From Paenibacillus sp. H1-7 (GTDB taxonomy: Bacteria; Bacillota; Bacilli; Paenibacillales; NBRC-103111), in contig NZ_CP031168.1 in the NCBI RefSeq assembly GCF_022354825.1, forward strand, positions 7,678,501 through 7,742,500: a stretch of 64,000 nucleotides of DNA, in the 5' to 3' direction. This document shows positions 52,101 through 61,311 of this stretch, piece by piece. The first letter of the stretch is position 1. Every line of letters begins with the position of its first letter. The notes below the pieces were generated by a model. It ran no database searches, was not told where the DNA came from, and saw only the letters and a program-made list of their open reading frames with translations. Both the position numbers and the translations under genes were made by a program.

Positions 52101-55100
52101 TTATCGATCTGCTTGTACTATTACTTGAACCGGATCGCTTGTTGCTTTTCCAAGTACATCAGCTATCAGTGTCAGCTGCGTTCCCTGGGTATATCGCCAA
52201 GGCGACATATAGAAGTAATAGCTTCCATCGTAGTTTGCTGTCGTGATATTGTCAATGTAGCCACTAGGGCCAACCTTTAGTTTTATAATAGCCCCGGGCT
52301 CTGCATATCCACTGATTACCGTCATTCTTTCATATACAACACTAGTGATCGTAGGCGCTTTAGTTTTACCAGCTGTATCCTGTACAACGACTATTACAGG
52401 GTCGCTCACCTTTTTGTAATAATTTTTGGCTGTAAGCAGAAGTTCTTCCCCTACCGAAAACATTTCATTAACGTTGTAGCTAGAATTTGACTGAAGGGTA
52501 AACGAACCATCCCAGTTAGCATCGACATTAGCTACATATGTTCCATCTTTCCTAGACAACCAAATTTCCGTCCGAGATGTTGCTTTTTCCACCTTGCCAT
52601 TAAGCAACCAGCCGTTGGTATATACGTTTCCGGTTACGGTTGGCGTCTCAGTTCTCGGTGCAGCCTGTACCGTTACATTCACTGGGTCACTTGTTGCTTT
52701 TCCAATCAAAATTGCTGTCAGTGATAGTTGAGTTCCCTCGCTATATCGCCATGGGGACATATTGAAAGTATAGCGTCCATCGTATGTCGCGGTAGTCACA
52801 TCAGCAATGCTGCCGCTGGATCCAATCATTAATCTAATATAAGTCCCTGGCTCTGCTTTTCCGCTGATTCCCGTCATTGTTTCATAAACAACACTGGTAA
52901 CAGTAGGCGCTTGAGTTTGACCCGTCGTGTTCAGTACTGTAATTTTTACAGGATCACTTGTCTTTTTCTCATATATCTGTGCTGTAAGCAACAGTTCTTC
53001 TCCGACCGAAAGACTTACGTTAGAATTGTAGCTAAAATTTGATTGAATGGTGAACGAACCGTCCCTGTTAGCATTGGTAATGGCTACATTTGTGCCATCT
53101 TGCTTGGACAACCTAATTTCCGTCGAATATGATCCTACTTCCGCTTTACCGCTAAGCAACCATCCATTGGTATACACGTTTCCGGTTACAGTTGGCTTCT
53201 CGGTTTTCGGTAAAGCTTGTACCAATACATTCACCGGGTCGCTTGTTACTTGTCCAACCATTGTAGCACTAATTGCTAGTTGATCTCCAATTTTCATTTG
53301 CCCTGGATAAATATAATATTGACCATCATAATCTGAAGCCGTTTCGGATATCGTGTATCCATTTGCCTCATTCTTTAACGTAACACGAGCTCCTGGATCA
53401 GCGTATCCTGAGATTCGATTTGTTGTCTCATATACTGCACCAATAACTGTTGGTTGTTTAGTCTGACCCTTTACATTTTTAACAGTAACTATGACAGGAT
53501 CACTTGTCCTCTTATTGGAAGTCTTTGCTGTAAGCTGTAGCTCTTCTCCTAACGTAAGCTTAATGTAAGAATCGTAAATATTTTGCTTAAGGAAAAATGT
53601 TCCGTCCCATCTTGCATAACCACTAGTTAAATAGGTTCCGTCTTTCTGGGTTAATTTAATAAAAGAATCAGCTTCTGCAATGCCACTAAGCATCCACCCG
53701 TTGGTATATACATTTCCAGTAACCGTAGGTGTTTGAGTTTTTTGCATGGGACTAACACTAACCACATTTGAATTTTTGCCTACACCGTTCTTAACAGCTT
53801 TAACATAAAAGTCATATGTAGTTCCATTATTCAAACTGGTTACAGCATAAGTTGTTCCTGTTATGGATGCGAGAGCTTTCCACCCATCACTCATAAAGCT
53901 GTAAACGTTATAGGTTACGTTAGTCCCTACCTTATTCCAGCTCAACAATACTTGACCATCACCAGCATCAGCAATTAATTGCGGTGCATCAAAAACATCA
54001 GAATTACTTACAGTAACAGGTACGATAACCTGTTTTCCTTCATAACTAACAGTAATATCAGTATTTCCATTCGCCCTAGCCGTTATAATACCTTCAGAAC
54101 TCACCGTTGCTACCGAAGGGTTACTGCTGTTATATTCAACATCTTTAGTTACTATAAGGGTTGATCCATCGGAATATTTAGCGCTAATCTTTAATTGTTT
54201 TGTTTCACCGTAAGTTTGGAATACAACGCTGCTGTCATCAGAAATTAAGGATTCCAACGTTGGCACAGGTGGCTCAGATGACTTTAGAGCCAATACGATA
54301 ATCACAAATTCTCTGTTAAGCTCTTGATTACTTTTAGACAGTGTAGCTGTCAAAATAATTTGTGCATCTGCTTCGCCAATAGCCGGCCGAGTTACGACAC
54401 CATTATTGCTTACCACTGCTTCATTTGAGGTTTCCCAATGAATTTTAATCCCTCTAGGAGCGGATATCGGAAGTGAAATATTTTGGGTAACAGCAGTACT
54501 GGAATCATTATCAGCAAAACCGATCTTAAGATCTTTACTTACCGCTTCCAGTGCAAATGCTGTTATTTTTCTTTTGGCATCAACTAACTTAGTCGAGAAA
54601 CCAGTAATATCCGCTTCCGGCACTCCGAGCAAGATTGCATTTTTCGCAACAGTTTCTACCGCGATAATACGAGCTTCTAGCTCTGCTGAGTACTCAGTAA
54701 ACTCTCCGATGGCTGCAATAGCTTGACTCGCCTTTTCCTTCAGCAAATCTATCAGCGTTTTCGGCGCTTCTATTTTCACTCCAGGTGCGGCTACGATTTG
54801 AGCGGATCCAATAGCCGCTGCATCGCCATCCAATTTTATATTCGCATGCAAGTTGATTGTAGAAATGATTGTTCCTGCTTTAGGCAGATTTAAACTCGAA
54901 CCTTCAGCTTCTTTAGCAACCGTAACGGATCGGATTTCTCCTTCGCCGGTCAAGGCAAGCGATGTATTAGGACTCGTAATACTTACGTTACTTAAAGCAG
55001 TACCTGTGCCTACAGTAATCGTTGAATTAGCACAGATGTTCAAATTCGAGACAGAGGTTGTTCCTCCAGCCTTCGGAGGGGTAAGTCTGATCAACGAACC

Positions 55101-56537
55101 TGGTGCATCTACTGTAACATCTCCTGTGATAGCTCCTCTTAATTCAATTTGTTTTCCTGCCGCACCAGATCCAACTTTAATCGTTCCAAGGCTTCCAGCC
55201 GTTGATTCTACGATTACATTCGATTGAATTTCCGTATTGGTCACCGTGGCACCATGCAGTGTTTCAATCCGAACCGGGTTCGTTTGAGCGGTTGCAGCTA
55301 CTCTTAATTGCTTTATAATCGTATTCTGCAGTTTTATTGAATTAGGGCTTCCCGAAGCAACTACAATATTGTTTGCTTCAACATTTTGAAGCGTTATTTC
55401 TCCCTCGGCTCCAGGATCCAAGGTCAATGTACCACTAACAATAGTTTTACCTGCTCCATCAGCAGGTCCCAATGTTCCTGACGATGTAATCTTGAGCGAT
55501 TCATACGTACCGCCGCTATTCAATTTCTCCAAGTCGGACTTTGTATTTTTGGAACCTCCGGAGCCGCCTCCGCCTCCACCACCAAAGCCGCCAATTACCG
55601 CAAATCCTGTAAAGGTTATCCCTGTATCCTTACCTTTATAGCTCAGCTTGTACAAGGCTCCTGCTGCTTGTACGCTAGTAGTCAAAATAGCTGTGGTTTT
55701 GCTGTCTGTTTTCATCTCTGCTGCTGTAACACTCAGGCCGTTATCGAATGTAAAATCCGCTGCATTGATCGAAGTCATTTCCTTATTAAAAACAACCTCT
55801 ACGCTGGTGTTGCTTACAGCCGACAACGAGCTGATAACTGCCTCGTCAAGATTTACTAATTGATTTGCTTTATTGACAAACTTAGCCTTATTGGTTTTAA
55901 ACTCATAAGCCAACCGGGCCAATGCTTGTCTGTCAGCATTATCTTTAGGGCTGAACTTCAAAGAACCGTCGCCACTCTCGATTCCGTTCACGAAGCCGAT
56001 TTTGAAGGCAAGCGATACTTGGGCTTGAGCCCAACTGGAGACTTCCTTCAAGTCGCTCAGCTTGCTATCTGCTGGTACTTTCTTGGCTGTTTCCTCCAGC
56101 CCCATTGCACGGATAAAAAATACAACCAGTTCTTCTCTCGTTACTTTTGCATCAGGAGAAAACGTCGTTTCCGATGTCCCCTGCGTTATCCCTGATTCAA
56201 CCAAAGCGCCTACAAAACCGTTGTACCAGCTTTTCTTATCTACATCTTGAAAAGCTGCAGCTTTATCGGCATTTTCTTGCAAACCGAGAGATAAAACGAT
56301 AATTTTCGCCAATTCAGCGCGGCTCATAACCTTACCAGGTTGAAACGAACCGTCCTCATACCCGCTTATGACCCCTTGATCGACTAAACTACTAATTTCT
56401 TTCTGAGCATACGAATCAGTTATGTCCTTAAACTGAACTGTTGGAGCACCGAATACCATCACTGGAATCAATAAGCTGAACAACAGCACAAAAACAAGGA
56501 CCGCACTGATTTTGCTGCGGCCTTCCTGCCAAAGCAT
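52101..56537 (-). CDS. Giant SLH-domain surface protein with tandem repeats
   Basis: 1478 residues. Signal peptide (ISAVLVFVLLFSLLIPVMVF), three N-terminal SLH motifs (VQFKDITDSYAQKEISSLVD, AAFQDVDKKSWYNGFVGALV, SKLSDLKEVSSWAQAQVSLA), a Gly-rich linker (~318-330), a region of short beta repeats (~350-600, suggesting a beta-helix), a Big-like domain (SLISDDSSVVFQTYGETKQL), an Fn3 domain (DAPQLIADAGDGQVLLSWNK), then three tandem repeats of 178, 184 and 184 residues beginning KTQTPTV, KTEKPTV and RTETPTV, each built of two ~90-residue Ig-like halves. ATG 56537 has AAGGAGG at 7 bases. It is probably a wall-anchored stalk or adhesin. The C-terminus is set by a frameshift. Confidence 0.92.
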   Translation of the reverse strand: MLWQEGRSKISAVLVFVLLFSLLIPVMVFGAPTVQFKDITDSYAQKEISSLVDQGVISGYEDGSFQPGKVMSRAELAKIIVLSLGLQENADKAAAFQDVDKKSWYNGFVGALVESGITQGTSETTFSPDAKVTREELVVFFIRAMGLEETAKKVPADSKLSDLKEVSSWAQAQVSLAFKIGFVNGIESGDGSLKFSPKDNADRQALARLAYEFKTNKAKFVNKANQLVNLDEAVISSLSAVSNTSVEVVFNKEMTSINAADFTFDNGLSVTAAEMKTDSKTTAILTTSVQAAGALYKLSYKGKDTGITFTGFAVIGGFGGGGGGGSGGSKNTKSDLEKLNSGGTYESLKITSSGTLGPADGAGKTIVSGTLTLDPGAEGEITLQNVEANNIVVASGSPNSIKLQNTIIKQLRVAATAQTNPVRIETLHGATVTNTEIQSNVIVESTAGSLGTIKVGSGAAGKQIELRGAITGDVTVDAPGSLIRLTPPKAGGTTSVSNLNICANSTITVGTGTALSNVSITSPNTSLALTGEGEIRSVTVAKEAEGSSLNLPKAGTIISTINLHANIKLDGDAAAIGSAQIVAAPGVKIEAPKTLIDLLKEKASQAIAAIGEFTEYSAELEARIIAVETVAKNAILLGVPEADITGFSTKLVDAKRKITAFALEAVSKDLKIGFADNDSSTAVTQNISLPISAPRGIKIHWETSNEAVVSNNGVVTRPAIGEADAQIILTATLSKSNQELNREFVIIVLALKSSEPPVPTLESLISDDSSVVFQTYGETKQLKISAKYSDGSTLIVTKDVEYNSSNPSVATVSSEGIITARANGNTDITVSYEGKQVIVPVTVSNSDVFDAPQLIADAGDGQVLLSWNKVGTNVTYNVYSFMSDGWKALASITGTTYAVTSLNNGTTYDFYVKAVKNGVGKNSNVVSVSPMQKTQTPTVTGNVYTNGWMLSGIAEADSFIKLTQKDGTYLTSGYARWDGTFFLKQNIYDSYIKLTLGEELQLTAKTSNKRTSDPVIVTVKNVKGQTKQPTVIGAVYETTNRISGYADPGARVTLKNEANGYTISETASDYDGQYYIYPGQMKIGDQLAISATMVGQVTSDPVNVLVQALPKTEKPTVTGNVYTNGWLLSGKAEVGSYSTEIRLSKQDGTNVAITNANRDGSFTIQSNFSYNSNVSLSVGEELLLTAQIYEKKTSDPVKITVLNTTGQTQAPTVTSVVYETMTGISGKAEPGTYIRLMIGSSGSIADVTTATYDGRYTFNMSPWRYSEGTQLSLTAILIGKATSDPVNVTVQAAPRTETPTVTGNVYTNGWLLNGKVEKATSRTEIWLSRKDGTYVANVDANWDGSFTLQSNSSYNVNEMFSVGEELLLTAKNYYKKVSDPVIVVVQDTAGKTKAPTITSVVYERMTVISGYAEPGAIIKLKVGPSGYIDNITTANYDGSYYFYMSPWRYTQGTQLTLIADVLGKATSDPVQVIVQADR
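52104..53741 (-). repeat. Three tandem repeats of 534-552 bases in the giant SLH gene
   Basis: Units at 53741-53208, 53207-52656 and 52655-52104. Each encodes TPTVTGNVYTNGW at its start, GEELLLTA in the middle and SDPV(N/Q)V at the end. Repeats 2 and 3 are equal in length and most alike. Confidence 0.9.
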
Positions 56538-56754
56538 TGTTTTTCCTCCTTATATAGGCATATGAATAAGCCACACTTCATGCAAGTCTATGATTATCAC
56601 CCATGACTTTCGATAGACTTTCAAAAAGTTGGTATAAGTATTATATACTAGCCATCTTATAAATGTCTTACATTTCCAAAAAGATTTAGGAAAAATTATC
56701 TATTATTCTACATAAAACGCATCAAAGCAATAAGCCTCTTCACCATTCGGATAA

Positions 56755-56793
56755 AATAAAAAATCCCCACACAGCCCAATAACGCTGTGTGGG
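56755..56793 (-). terminator. Distal terminator of groESL
   Basis: CCCACACAGC / GCTGTGTGGG stem followed by GATTTTTT on the minus strand. Confidence 0.8.
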
Positions 56794-56801
56794 AATTCCA
56801 C

Positions 56802-56837
56802 AAAAAAAAGCAGCCCCCACCATAAGGTGAGAGCTGC
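56802..56837 (-). terminator. Proximal terminator of groESL
   Basis: GCAGC..CACC-ttat-GGTG..GCTGC stem followed by TTTTTTTT on the minus strand, 19 bases after the groEL stop. Two terminators in series. Confidence 0.75.
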
Positions 56838-56855
56838 GTATCGGTAGCATGATGA

Positions 56856-58484
56856 TTACATCATGCCGCCCATTCCACCCATGCCGCCCATGTCTGGCAT
56901 AGCTGGTTTATCTTTTTCCGGTTTGTCTGCGATAACCGCTTCGGTTGTCAAGAACATTGCCGCAACGGATGCCGCGTTTTGCAATGCGGAGCGAGTAACC
57001 TTAGCAGGGTCCACGATACCGGACTCGAACATGTTAACCCACTCGCCGGTAGCTGCGTTGTAGCCGATGCCTACAGCTTCCTTCTTCAAGCGCTCAACGA
57101 TAACGGAGCCTTCTTGACCAGCGTTAGCTGCGATCGTGCGTACAGGCTCTTCCAGAGCGCGCAGAACGATGTTTACGCCCGTTTGCTCGTCGCCATTAGC
57201 TTGGACAGCGGAGACCGCACCGTACACGTTAACAAGGGCTGTACCGCCGCCAGATACGATACCTTCTTCAACGGCAGCACGAGTAGCGTTCAATGCGTCT
57301 TCGATGCGAAGCTTGCGCTCTTTCAGCTCAGTTTCAGTAGCTGCGCCGACTTTGATTACGGCTACGCCGCCAGCCAATTTAGCCAGACGCTCTTGCAATT
57401 TTTCTTTATCGAAATCGGAAGTAGTCTCTTCCAATTGCGTGCGGATTTGGGAGATACGTGCGCCGATGTCTTTTTTGTCGCCTGCGCCGTCAACCACGAT
57501 AGTGTTTTCTTTCGTTACGCGAACTTGACGAGCCGAACCCAATTGATCAGGACGAGTGGATTTCAGATCCAATCCAAGCTCTTCGGTGATTACTTGTCCG
57601 CCAGTCAAGGCAGCGATGTCTTGCAGCATAGCTTTGCGGCGGTCGCCGAAGCCAGGAGCTTTAACCGCTACGCAAGTGAATGTGCCGCGAAGTCTGTTCA
57701 CTACCAAAGTAGCCAATGCTTCGCCTTCGACATCCTCAGCGATAATAACAAGCGGTTTGCCTTGTTGTACGACTTTCTCAAGCACAGGCAGGATCTCTTG
57801 GATGTTGGAGATTTTTTTGTCTGTAATCAAGATATATGGGTTTTCCAATACAGCTTCCATTTTGTCTGTATCAGTGATCATGTAAGGGGAGATGTAGCCG
57901 CGGTCGAATTGCATACCTTCAACCACTTCCAGCTCCGTTGCGAACCCTTTGGACTCTTCAACGGTGATAACGCCGTCTTTGCCGACTTTCTCCATAGCTT
58001 CAGCGATCAATTGGCCAACTTCATCATCAGCAGCGGAGATAGCCGCTACTTGAGCGATGGATTGTTTGCCTTCGATAGTCTTGGAGATGTTTTTCAGCTC
58101 TTCAACAGCCGCTTTAACCGCTTTGTCGATCCCTTTGCGGATAACCATTGGGTTAGCGCCTGCAGTTACGTTTTTCAAGCCTTCGCGAATCATCGCTTGA
58201 GCAAGAACTGTAGCTGTTGTTGTACCGTCACCGGCAACATCGTTTGTTTTGGTTGCTACTTCTTTAACGAGTTGAGCACCCATGTTCTCGAATGCGTCTT
58301 CGAGTTCGATTTCTTTAGCGATAGTAACACCGTCGTTAGTGATCAACGGGCTGCCGAATTTTTTCTCCAGAACGACGTTACGGCCTTTAGGACCCAAAGT
58401 AACTTTAACGGCATTAGCAAGCGCGTCAACACCACGAAGCATTGCGCGGCGAGCGTCTTCACTGAATTTAATATCTTTTGCCAT
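56856..58484 (-). CDS. groEL: Chaperonin GroEL (60 kDa)
   Basis: 542 residues, full length. Seen: MAKDIKFSEDARRAMLRGVD, LGPKGRNVVLEKKFGSPLIT, DVAGDGTTTATVLAQAM (ATP site), AAVEEGIVSGGGTALV and the flexible GGMGGMGGMM tail. Forms the tetradecameric folding chamber with GroES. ATG 58484 follows GGAGGG. Second gene of the CIRCE-controlled operon. Confidence 0.99.
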   Translation of the reverse strand: MAKDIKFSEDARRAMLRGVDALANAVKVTLGPKGRNVVLEKKFGSPLITNDGVTIAKEIELEDAFENMGAQLVKEVATKTNDVAGDGTTTATVLAQAMIREGLKNVTAGANPMVIRKGIDKAVKAAVEELKNISKTIEGKQSIAQVAAISAADDEVGQLIAEAMEKVGKDGVITVEESKGFATELEVVEGMQFDRGYISPYMITDTDKMEAVLENPYILITDKKISNIQEILPVLEKVVQQGKPLVIIAEDVEGEALATLVVNRLRGTFTCVAVKAPGFGDRRKAMLQDIAALTGGQVITEELGLDLKSTRPDQLGSARQVRVTKENTIVVDGAGDKKDIGARISQIRTQLEETTSDFDKEKLQERLAKLAGGVAVIKVGAATETELKERKLRIEDALNATRAAVEEGIVSGGGTALVNVYGAVSAVQANGDEQTGVNIVLRALEEPVRTIAANAGQEGSVIVERLKKEAVGIGYNAATGEWVNMFESGIVDPAKVTRSALQNAASVAAMFLTTEAVIADKPEKDKPAMPDMGGMGGMGGMM

Positions 58485-58610
58485 GAGTGATACCCTCCCG
58501 AATAGTTTTGATTTATTTTAAGGTCGTTCCATTATTTGCATCATAAGTAGAAGCTGCGCTTTATCATAAAGCGATAGCTATTAGGCTAACTTAAGTAAAG
58601 ACCCTCTAAA

Positions 58611-58892
58611 TTAGGCAAGAACGGCAAGAATGTCGCTTTCACGCATAATCAGAAGCTCGCGGCCATCAAATTTCACTTCAGTGCCAGCGTATTTGGAGAA
58701 AATGATGCGGTCTCCCTCTTTCACTTCAAGCGGAATACGCTCTCCGTCTTTCAGAACGCCGCTGCCAACTGCTACAACTTTACCTTCTTGCGGCTTTTCT
58801 TTAGCAGTGTCAGGCAGTACGATACCGCTTGCTGTGGTTTCCTCCTTAGCAATGGCTTCAATGACTACGCGATCACCCAACGGTTTGATCAT
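58611..58892 (-). CDS. groES: Co-chaperonin GroES
   Basis: 93 residues: MIKPLGDRVVIEAIAKEET, TASGIVLPDTAKEKPQEGKV (mobile loop), YAGTEVKFDGRELLIMRESD. Caps GroEL. ATG 58892 follows AGGAGG. The promoter and CIRCE lie directly upstream. Confidence 0.98.
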   Translation of the reverse strand: MIKPLGDRVVIEAIAKEETTASGIVLPDTAKEKPQEGKVVAVGSGVLKDGERIPLEVKEGDRIIFSKYAGTEVKFDGRELLIMRESDILAVLA

Positions 58893-58936
58893 GAGAAAAT
58901 AGCCTCCTTTAGATTATGGTTGTTCGTATACTCTCT

Positions 58937-58963
58937 TTAGCACTCGTGGATGTTAAGTGCTAA
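58937..58963 (-). promoter_or_regulatory. CIRCE operator (HrcA binding site)
   Basis: TTAGCACTC-N9-AAGTGCTAA, the CIRCE inverted repeat with one mismatch in the second arm. Located between the promoter and groES; HrcA binding here represses groESL until heat stress. Confidence 0.95.
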
Positions 58964-58974
58964 CAACACTTATT

Positions 58975-59003
58975 ATGATAATCAGTTTGTGTGAATTTTG
59001 CAA
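58975..59003 (-). promoter_or_regulatory. SigA promoter of groESL
   Basis: TTGCAA (58998-59003), 17 bases, TATCAT (58975-58980) on the minus strand, immediately upstream of CIRCE. Confidence 0.75.
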
Positions 59004-59129
59004 GTGCTTTTTCGGATTTTACTGTTTTTTCACACCTACATCATTGTGTCCAACCCCAAATAATTTATACGGCAGCCAATATAAAGAAAAAGCCCGCCAA
59101 GCCGCAACAAAACGGTATAAGCAGACTTT

Positions 59130-59885
59130 TTATTTAGCGCCGAATTCTTCCTCCCACTCTTTATCCTTAAGCAGCTGCTTGCGGTACACGACCCCGGACA
59201 AGAACACGCTGATCTCGTACAAAATAATCATAGGAACCGATACGATGACCGCAGAAAGCATATCCGGCGGCGTAATCATGGAAGCGACTATAACCAGAAT
59301 CAGATAGGCGTATCGCCGAATCTTAGCAAGCCTTTTCGGATTCAATATGCGCAGCTGCGTAAGAAACATAATGACAATCGGCAGCTCGAACAATAGGGAA
59401 ATGGGGATCAGAATATTGAACATAAAGGAAAAATATTGCGCAATCCCGTACGTTTCCTGAAGCTGAAGCTTCTCGGAAATGCCGGATGTGAAGAGAAACG
59501 CCATTTTAAACACGACAAAATAGGCAAAAGCCAAACCGACCAAAAACAGAAGAAAAGCAAACGGCACGAATTTCAGCGAAGCTTTTTGTTCCTCTTCTCG
59601 TAGGCCTGGTTTTAAAAACGCCCAGATTTGGTACAAAGCAACAGGCAATGTGACAATCAGTCCCGTTATCAGAGCGAAGCTCATATACATCCGGATGGCG
59701 TCCCACGGGGAGAACACGTTCCAGCTGATGTCTTTGGCGGGTGGCACGCTTTTCAAATACGTAATGATCGGCTGTGCGGCAATGAGACCGATAACCATCC
59801 CGATGACCAGAACGATCAATACCCAAATAATCCGTTTGCGAAGCTCGCCCAGGTGCTCGACCAGCGACATTCCTTCATCATTCAT
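59130..59885 (-). CDS. tatC: Sec-independent translocase TatC
   Basis: 251 residues, six membrane segments. Seen: MSLVEHLGELRKRIIWVLIV, the periplasmic-side FSPWDAIRMYM, PVALYQIWAFLKPGL, FAYFVV and MLSAVIVSVPM. It recognises twin-arginine signals with TatA. Starts at 59900 or 59885 are possible; ATG 59885 has a GGTTGGTG-type SD. Downstream of tatA, with a small hairpin between. Confidence 0.96.
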   Translation of the reverse strand: MNDEGMSLVEHLGELRKRIIWVLIVLVIGMVIGLIAAQPIITYLKSVPPAKDISWNVFSPWDAIRMYMSFALITGLIVTLPVALYQIWAFLKPGLREEEQKASLKFVPFAFLLFLVGLAFAYFVVFKMAFLFTSGISEKLQLQETYGIAQYFSFMFNILIPISLLFELPIVIMFLTQLRILNPKRLAKIRRYAYLILVIVASMITPPDMLSAVIVSVPMIILYEISVFLSGVVYRKQLLKDKEWEEEFGAK

Positions 59886-59923
59886 GCATTCATTCACCAA
59901 CCTGCTGTGAAGTAAAAATCTAT

Positions 59924-59938
59924 CGGCAAAAGTTGCCG
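59924..59938 (-). other. Small hairpin between tatA and tatC
   Basis: CGGCAA-ctt-TTGCCG followed by ATAGATTTTTAC on the minus strand. It may weaken transcription into tatC. Confidence 0.45.
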
Positions 59939-59942
59939 TATA

Positions 59943-60218
59943 TTAATCAGGCAGTCTGCGGGAATCTGCAGGCGGCTTGTCTTGCTGTGCCGGTGCGGCC
60001 GCTACGGGCTCACTTACCTGAGTGACCGGAGGCGGCGTGACGTCCTTACGCGGCGGCTGCTGCGGCTCGGAATCATTTAGATCGCCCATCAGGTCGTTGG
60101 CGGTTTTTTTGAATTCGCGGATCGTTTTGCCAAGTGCCCGTCCGAGCTCCGGCAGCTTGTTCGGCCCGAACAAGACCAGTGCGACAATAGCGATCAGCAG
60201 CAAATGGGAAATACTCAA
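59943..60218 (-). CDS. tatA: Twin-arginine translocase subunit TatA (TTG start)
   Basis: 91 residues from TTG 60218, which gives MSISHLLLIAIVALVLFG, the expected N-terminal membrane helix, and has AAAGGAGG at 7 bases. Then FGPNKLPELGRALGKTIREF (amphipathic helix) and a Pro/Ala-rich tail ending RRLPD. An in-frame ATG farther upstream would add 13 residues and is unlikely. Confidence 0.95.
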   Translation of the reverse strand: MSISHLLLIAIVALVLFGPNKLPELGRALGKTIREFKKTANDLMGDLNDSEPQQPPRKDVTPPPVTQVSEPVAAAPAQQDKPPADSRRLPD

Positions 60219-60309
60219 TGCAGGACCTCCTTTATAACTATAACGCCCTAAGCTCAAACAAGCATTCTCACCTTAAGCAAATATTAATAGATGGATAGAA
60301 TCGAGCAAA

Positions 60310-61311
60310 CTAGCATCCCAGCATGCCGCCGTATCCCATTTCCGTAATATCTTCCCGTCGAATAGTCTCGCCTGCGCAGATTCGCGGCAGCAAGACGTCG
60401 AACGACGTATAAGGATCGTGCATGACGCAGCCGGGAAGCCCCATTACAGGCACTTCACCCAAATATCCGATCAAGAGCATCGAACCGGGAAGCATCGGCG
60501 TCCCATAGCTTACTATGCGCGCTCCGGCCTGCTTGATCGCTCCCGGGGTACGGTCGTCCGGATCGACGGACATCCCGCCGGTGACGAGGATTAAATCGAC
60601 CTTCTGCTCTTCCAGAAAGCAGCGTATTTCCGTCACGATCGCATCGCTCTCGTCCGGAGTCAGCCTTTGCTCTATGACCTCCGAGCCAAGCGCAGCAACT
60701 TTCTCCCGTACGACAGGTCCGAACTTGTCCTGGATGCGCCCCTTGAACACCTCGCTGCCGGTCGTAATCATGCCAACACGAAGCTTACGGAACGGCTTCA
60801 CTTCGACCAGCGGCTCGACAGCGAGTTGCTCTACGGAAGCAATCTTGGCTTCCTCCACGATTAAAGGAACGACCCTGGTACCGATGAGCGCTTGCCCCGG
60901 CTTCACTACCGTATTCGTCTTGATCGTGGACATGACGATTTGATCTATAGCATTCACCGCATCGACGAGCGGCTTGTTGATTTTGGCCAGCCCATGGATG
61001 GCGGACTTCAGCGTCACCTTGCCTTCATGCGGCTCCGTCAGCACGACATGGCCGCCCGCAGCCGCGCGCGCCATGCGCAAAGCCGCCTCATCCTCATGCA
61101 GCCAGCCCTCTTCCAGCGACATCGTATAGATGTGCTCCTTGCCGATGCTGAGCAGCGCAGGGATATCGCTTTCCTGAATCACGTGCCCTTTGCGGAACAG
61201 CCGGCCCTTGAATTGACCCGGAAGAATCTGCGTCAAATCATGAGCCAGCATCATGCCGATGGCATCCTCGACCTTCACTTCGCGCAGCATCGAGCTTCCG
61301 TCACGCTTCAT
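60310..61311 (-). CDS. MoeA-like molybdopterin-binding protein
   Basis: 333 residues. C-terminal MoCF/MPT-binding domain: VGMITTGSEVFKGRIQD, DLILVTGGMSVDPDDRTPGA, YGTPMLPGSMLLIGYLG, VMGLPGCVMHDPYTSFDVLL. The N-terminal part is shorter than in MoeA (usual length ~400), so molybdenum-insertion activity is not certain. ATG 61311 has AAGGAG at 9 bases and overlaps the moaB stop by 11 bases. Probably acts in molybdenum cofactor use with moaB and moaC. Confidence 0.85.
   Translation of the reverse strand: MKRDGSSMLREVKVEDAIGMMLAHDLTQILPGQFKGRLFRKGHVIQESDIPALLSIGKEHIYTMSLEEGWLHEDEAALRMARAAAGGHVVLTEPHEGKVTLKSAIHGLAKINKPLVDAVNAIDQIVMSTIKTNTVVKPGQALIGTRVVPLIVEEAKIASVEQLAVEPLVEVKPFRKLRVGMITTGSEVFKGRIQDKFGPVVREKVAALGSEVIEQRLTPDESDAIVTEIRCFLEEQKVDLILVTGGMSVDPDDRTPGAIKQAGARIVSYGTPMLPGSMLLIGYLGEVPVMGLPGCVMHDPYTSFDVLLPRICAGETIRREDITEMGYGGMLGC

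Larger units (their letters stand above)
56538..56855. other. Intergenic region between groEL and the giant SLH gene
   Basis: Holds two hairpin terminators for groEL (56755-56793 and 56802-56837) and the AT-rich upstream region of the SLH gene with a TATAAT on the minus strand near 56643-56648 but no clear -35. No gene seen. Confidence 0.5.

Noticed and set aside
56979..58490. 503-codon open frame opposite groEL
   Set aside because: Shadow of groEL; no SD and no recognisable domain.
59924..59930. GCCGATAG upstream of tatC as a SigD promoter
   Set aside because: It is part of a hairpin, the -35 spacing is poor, and Tat genes are not expected in the motility regulon.
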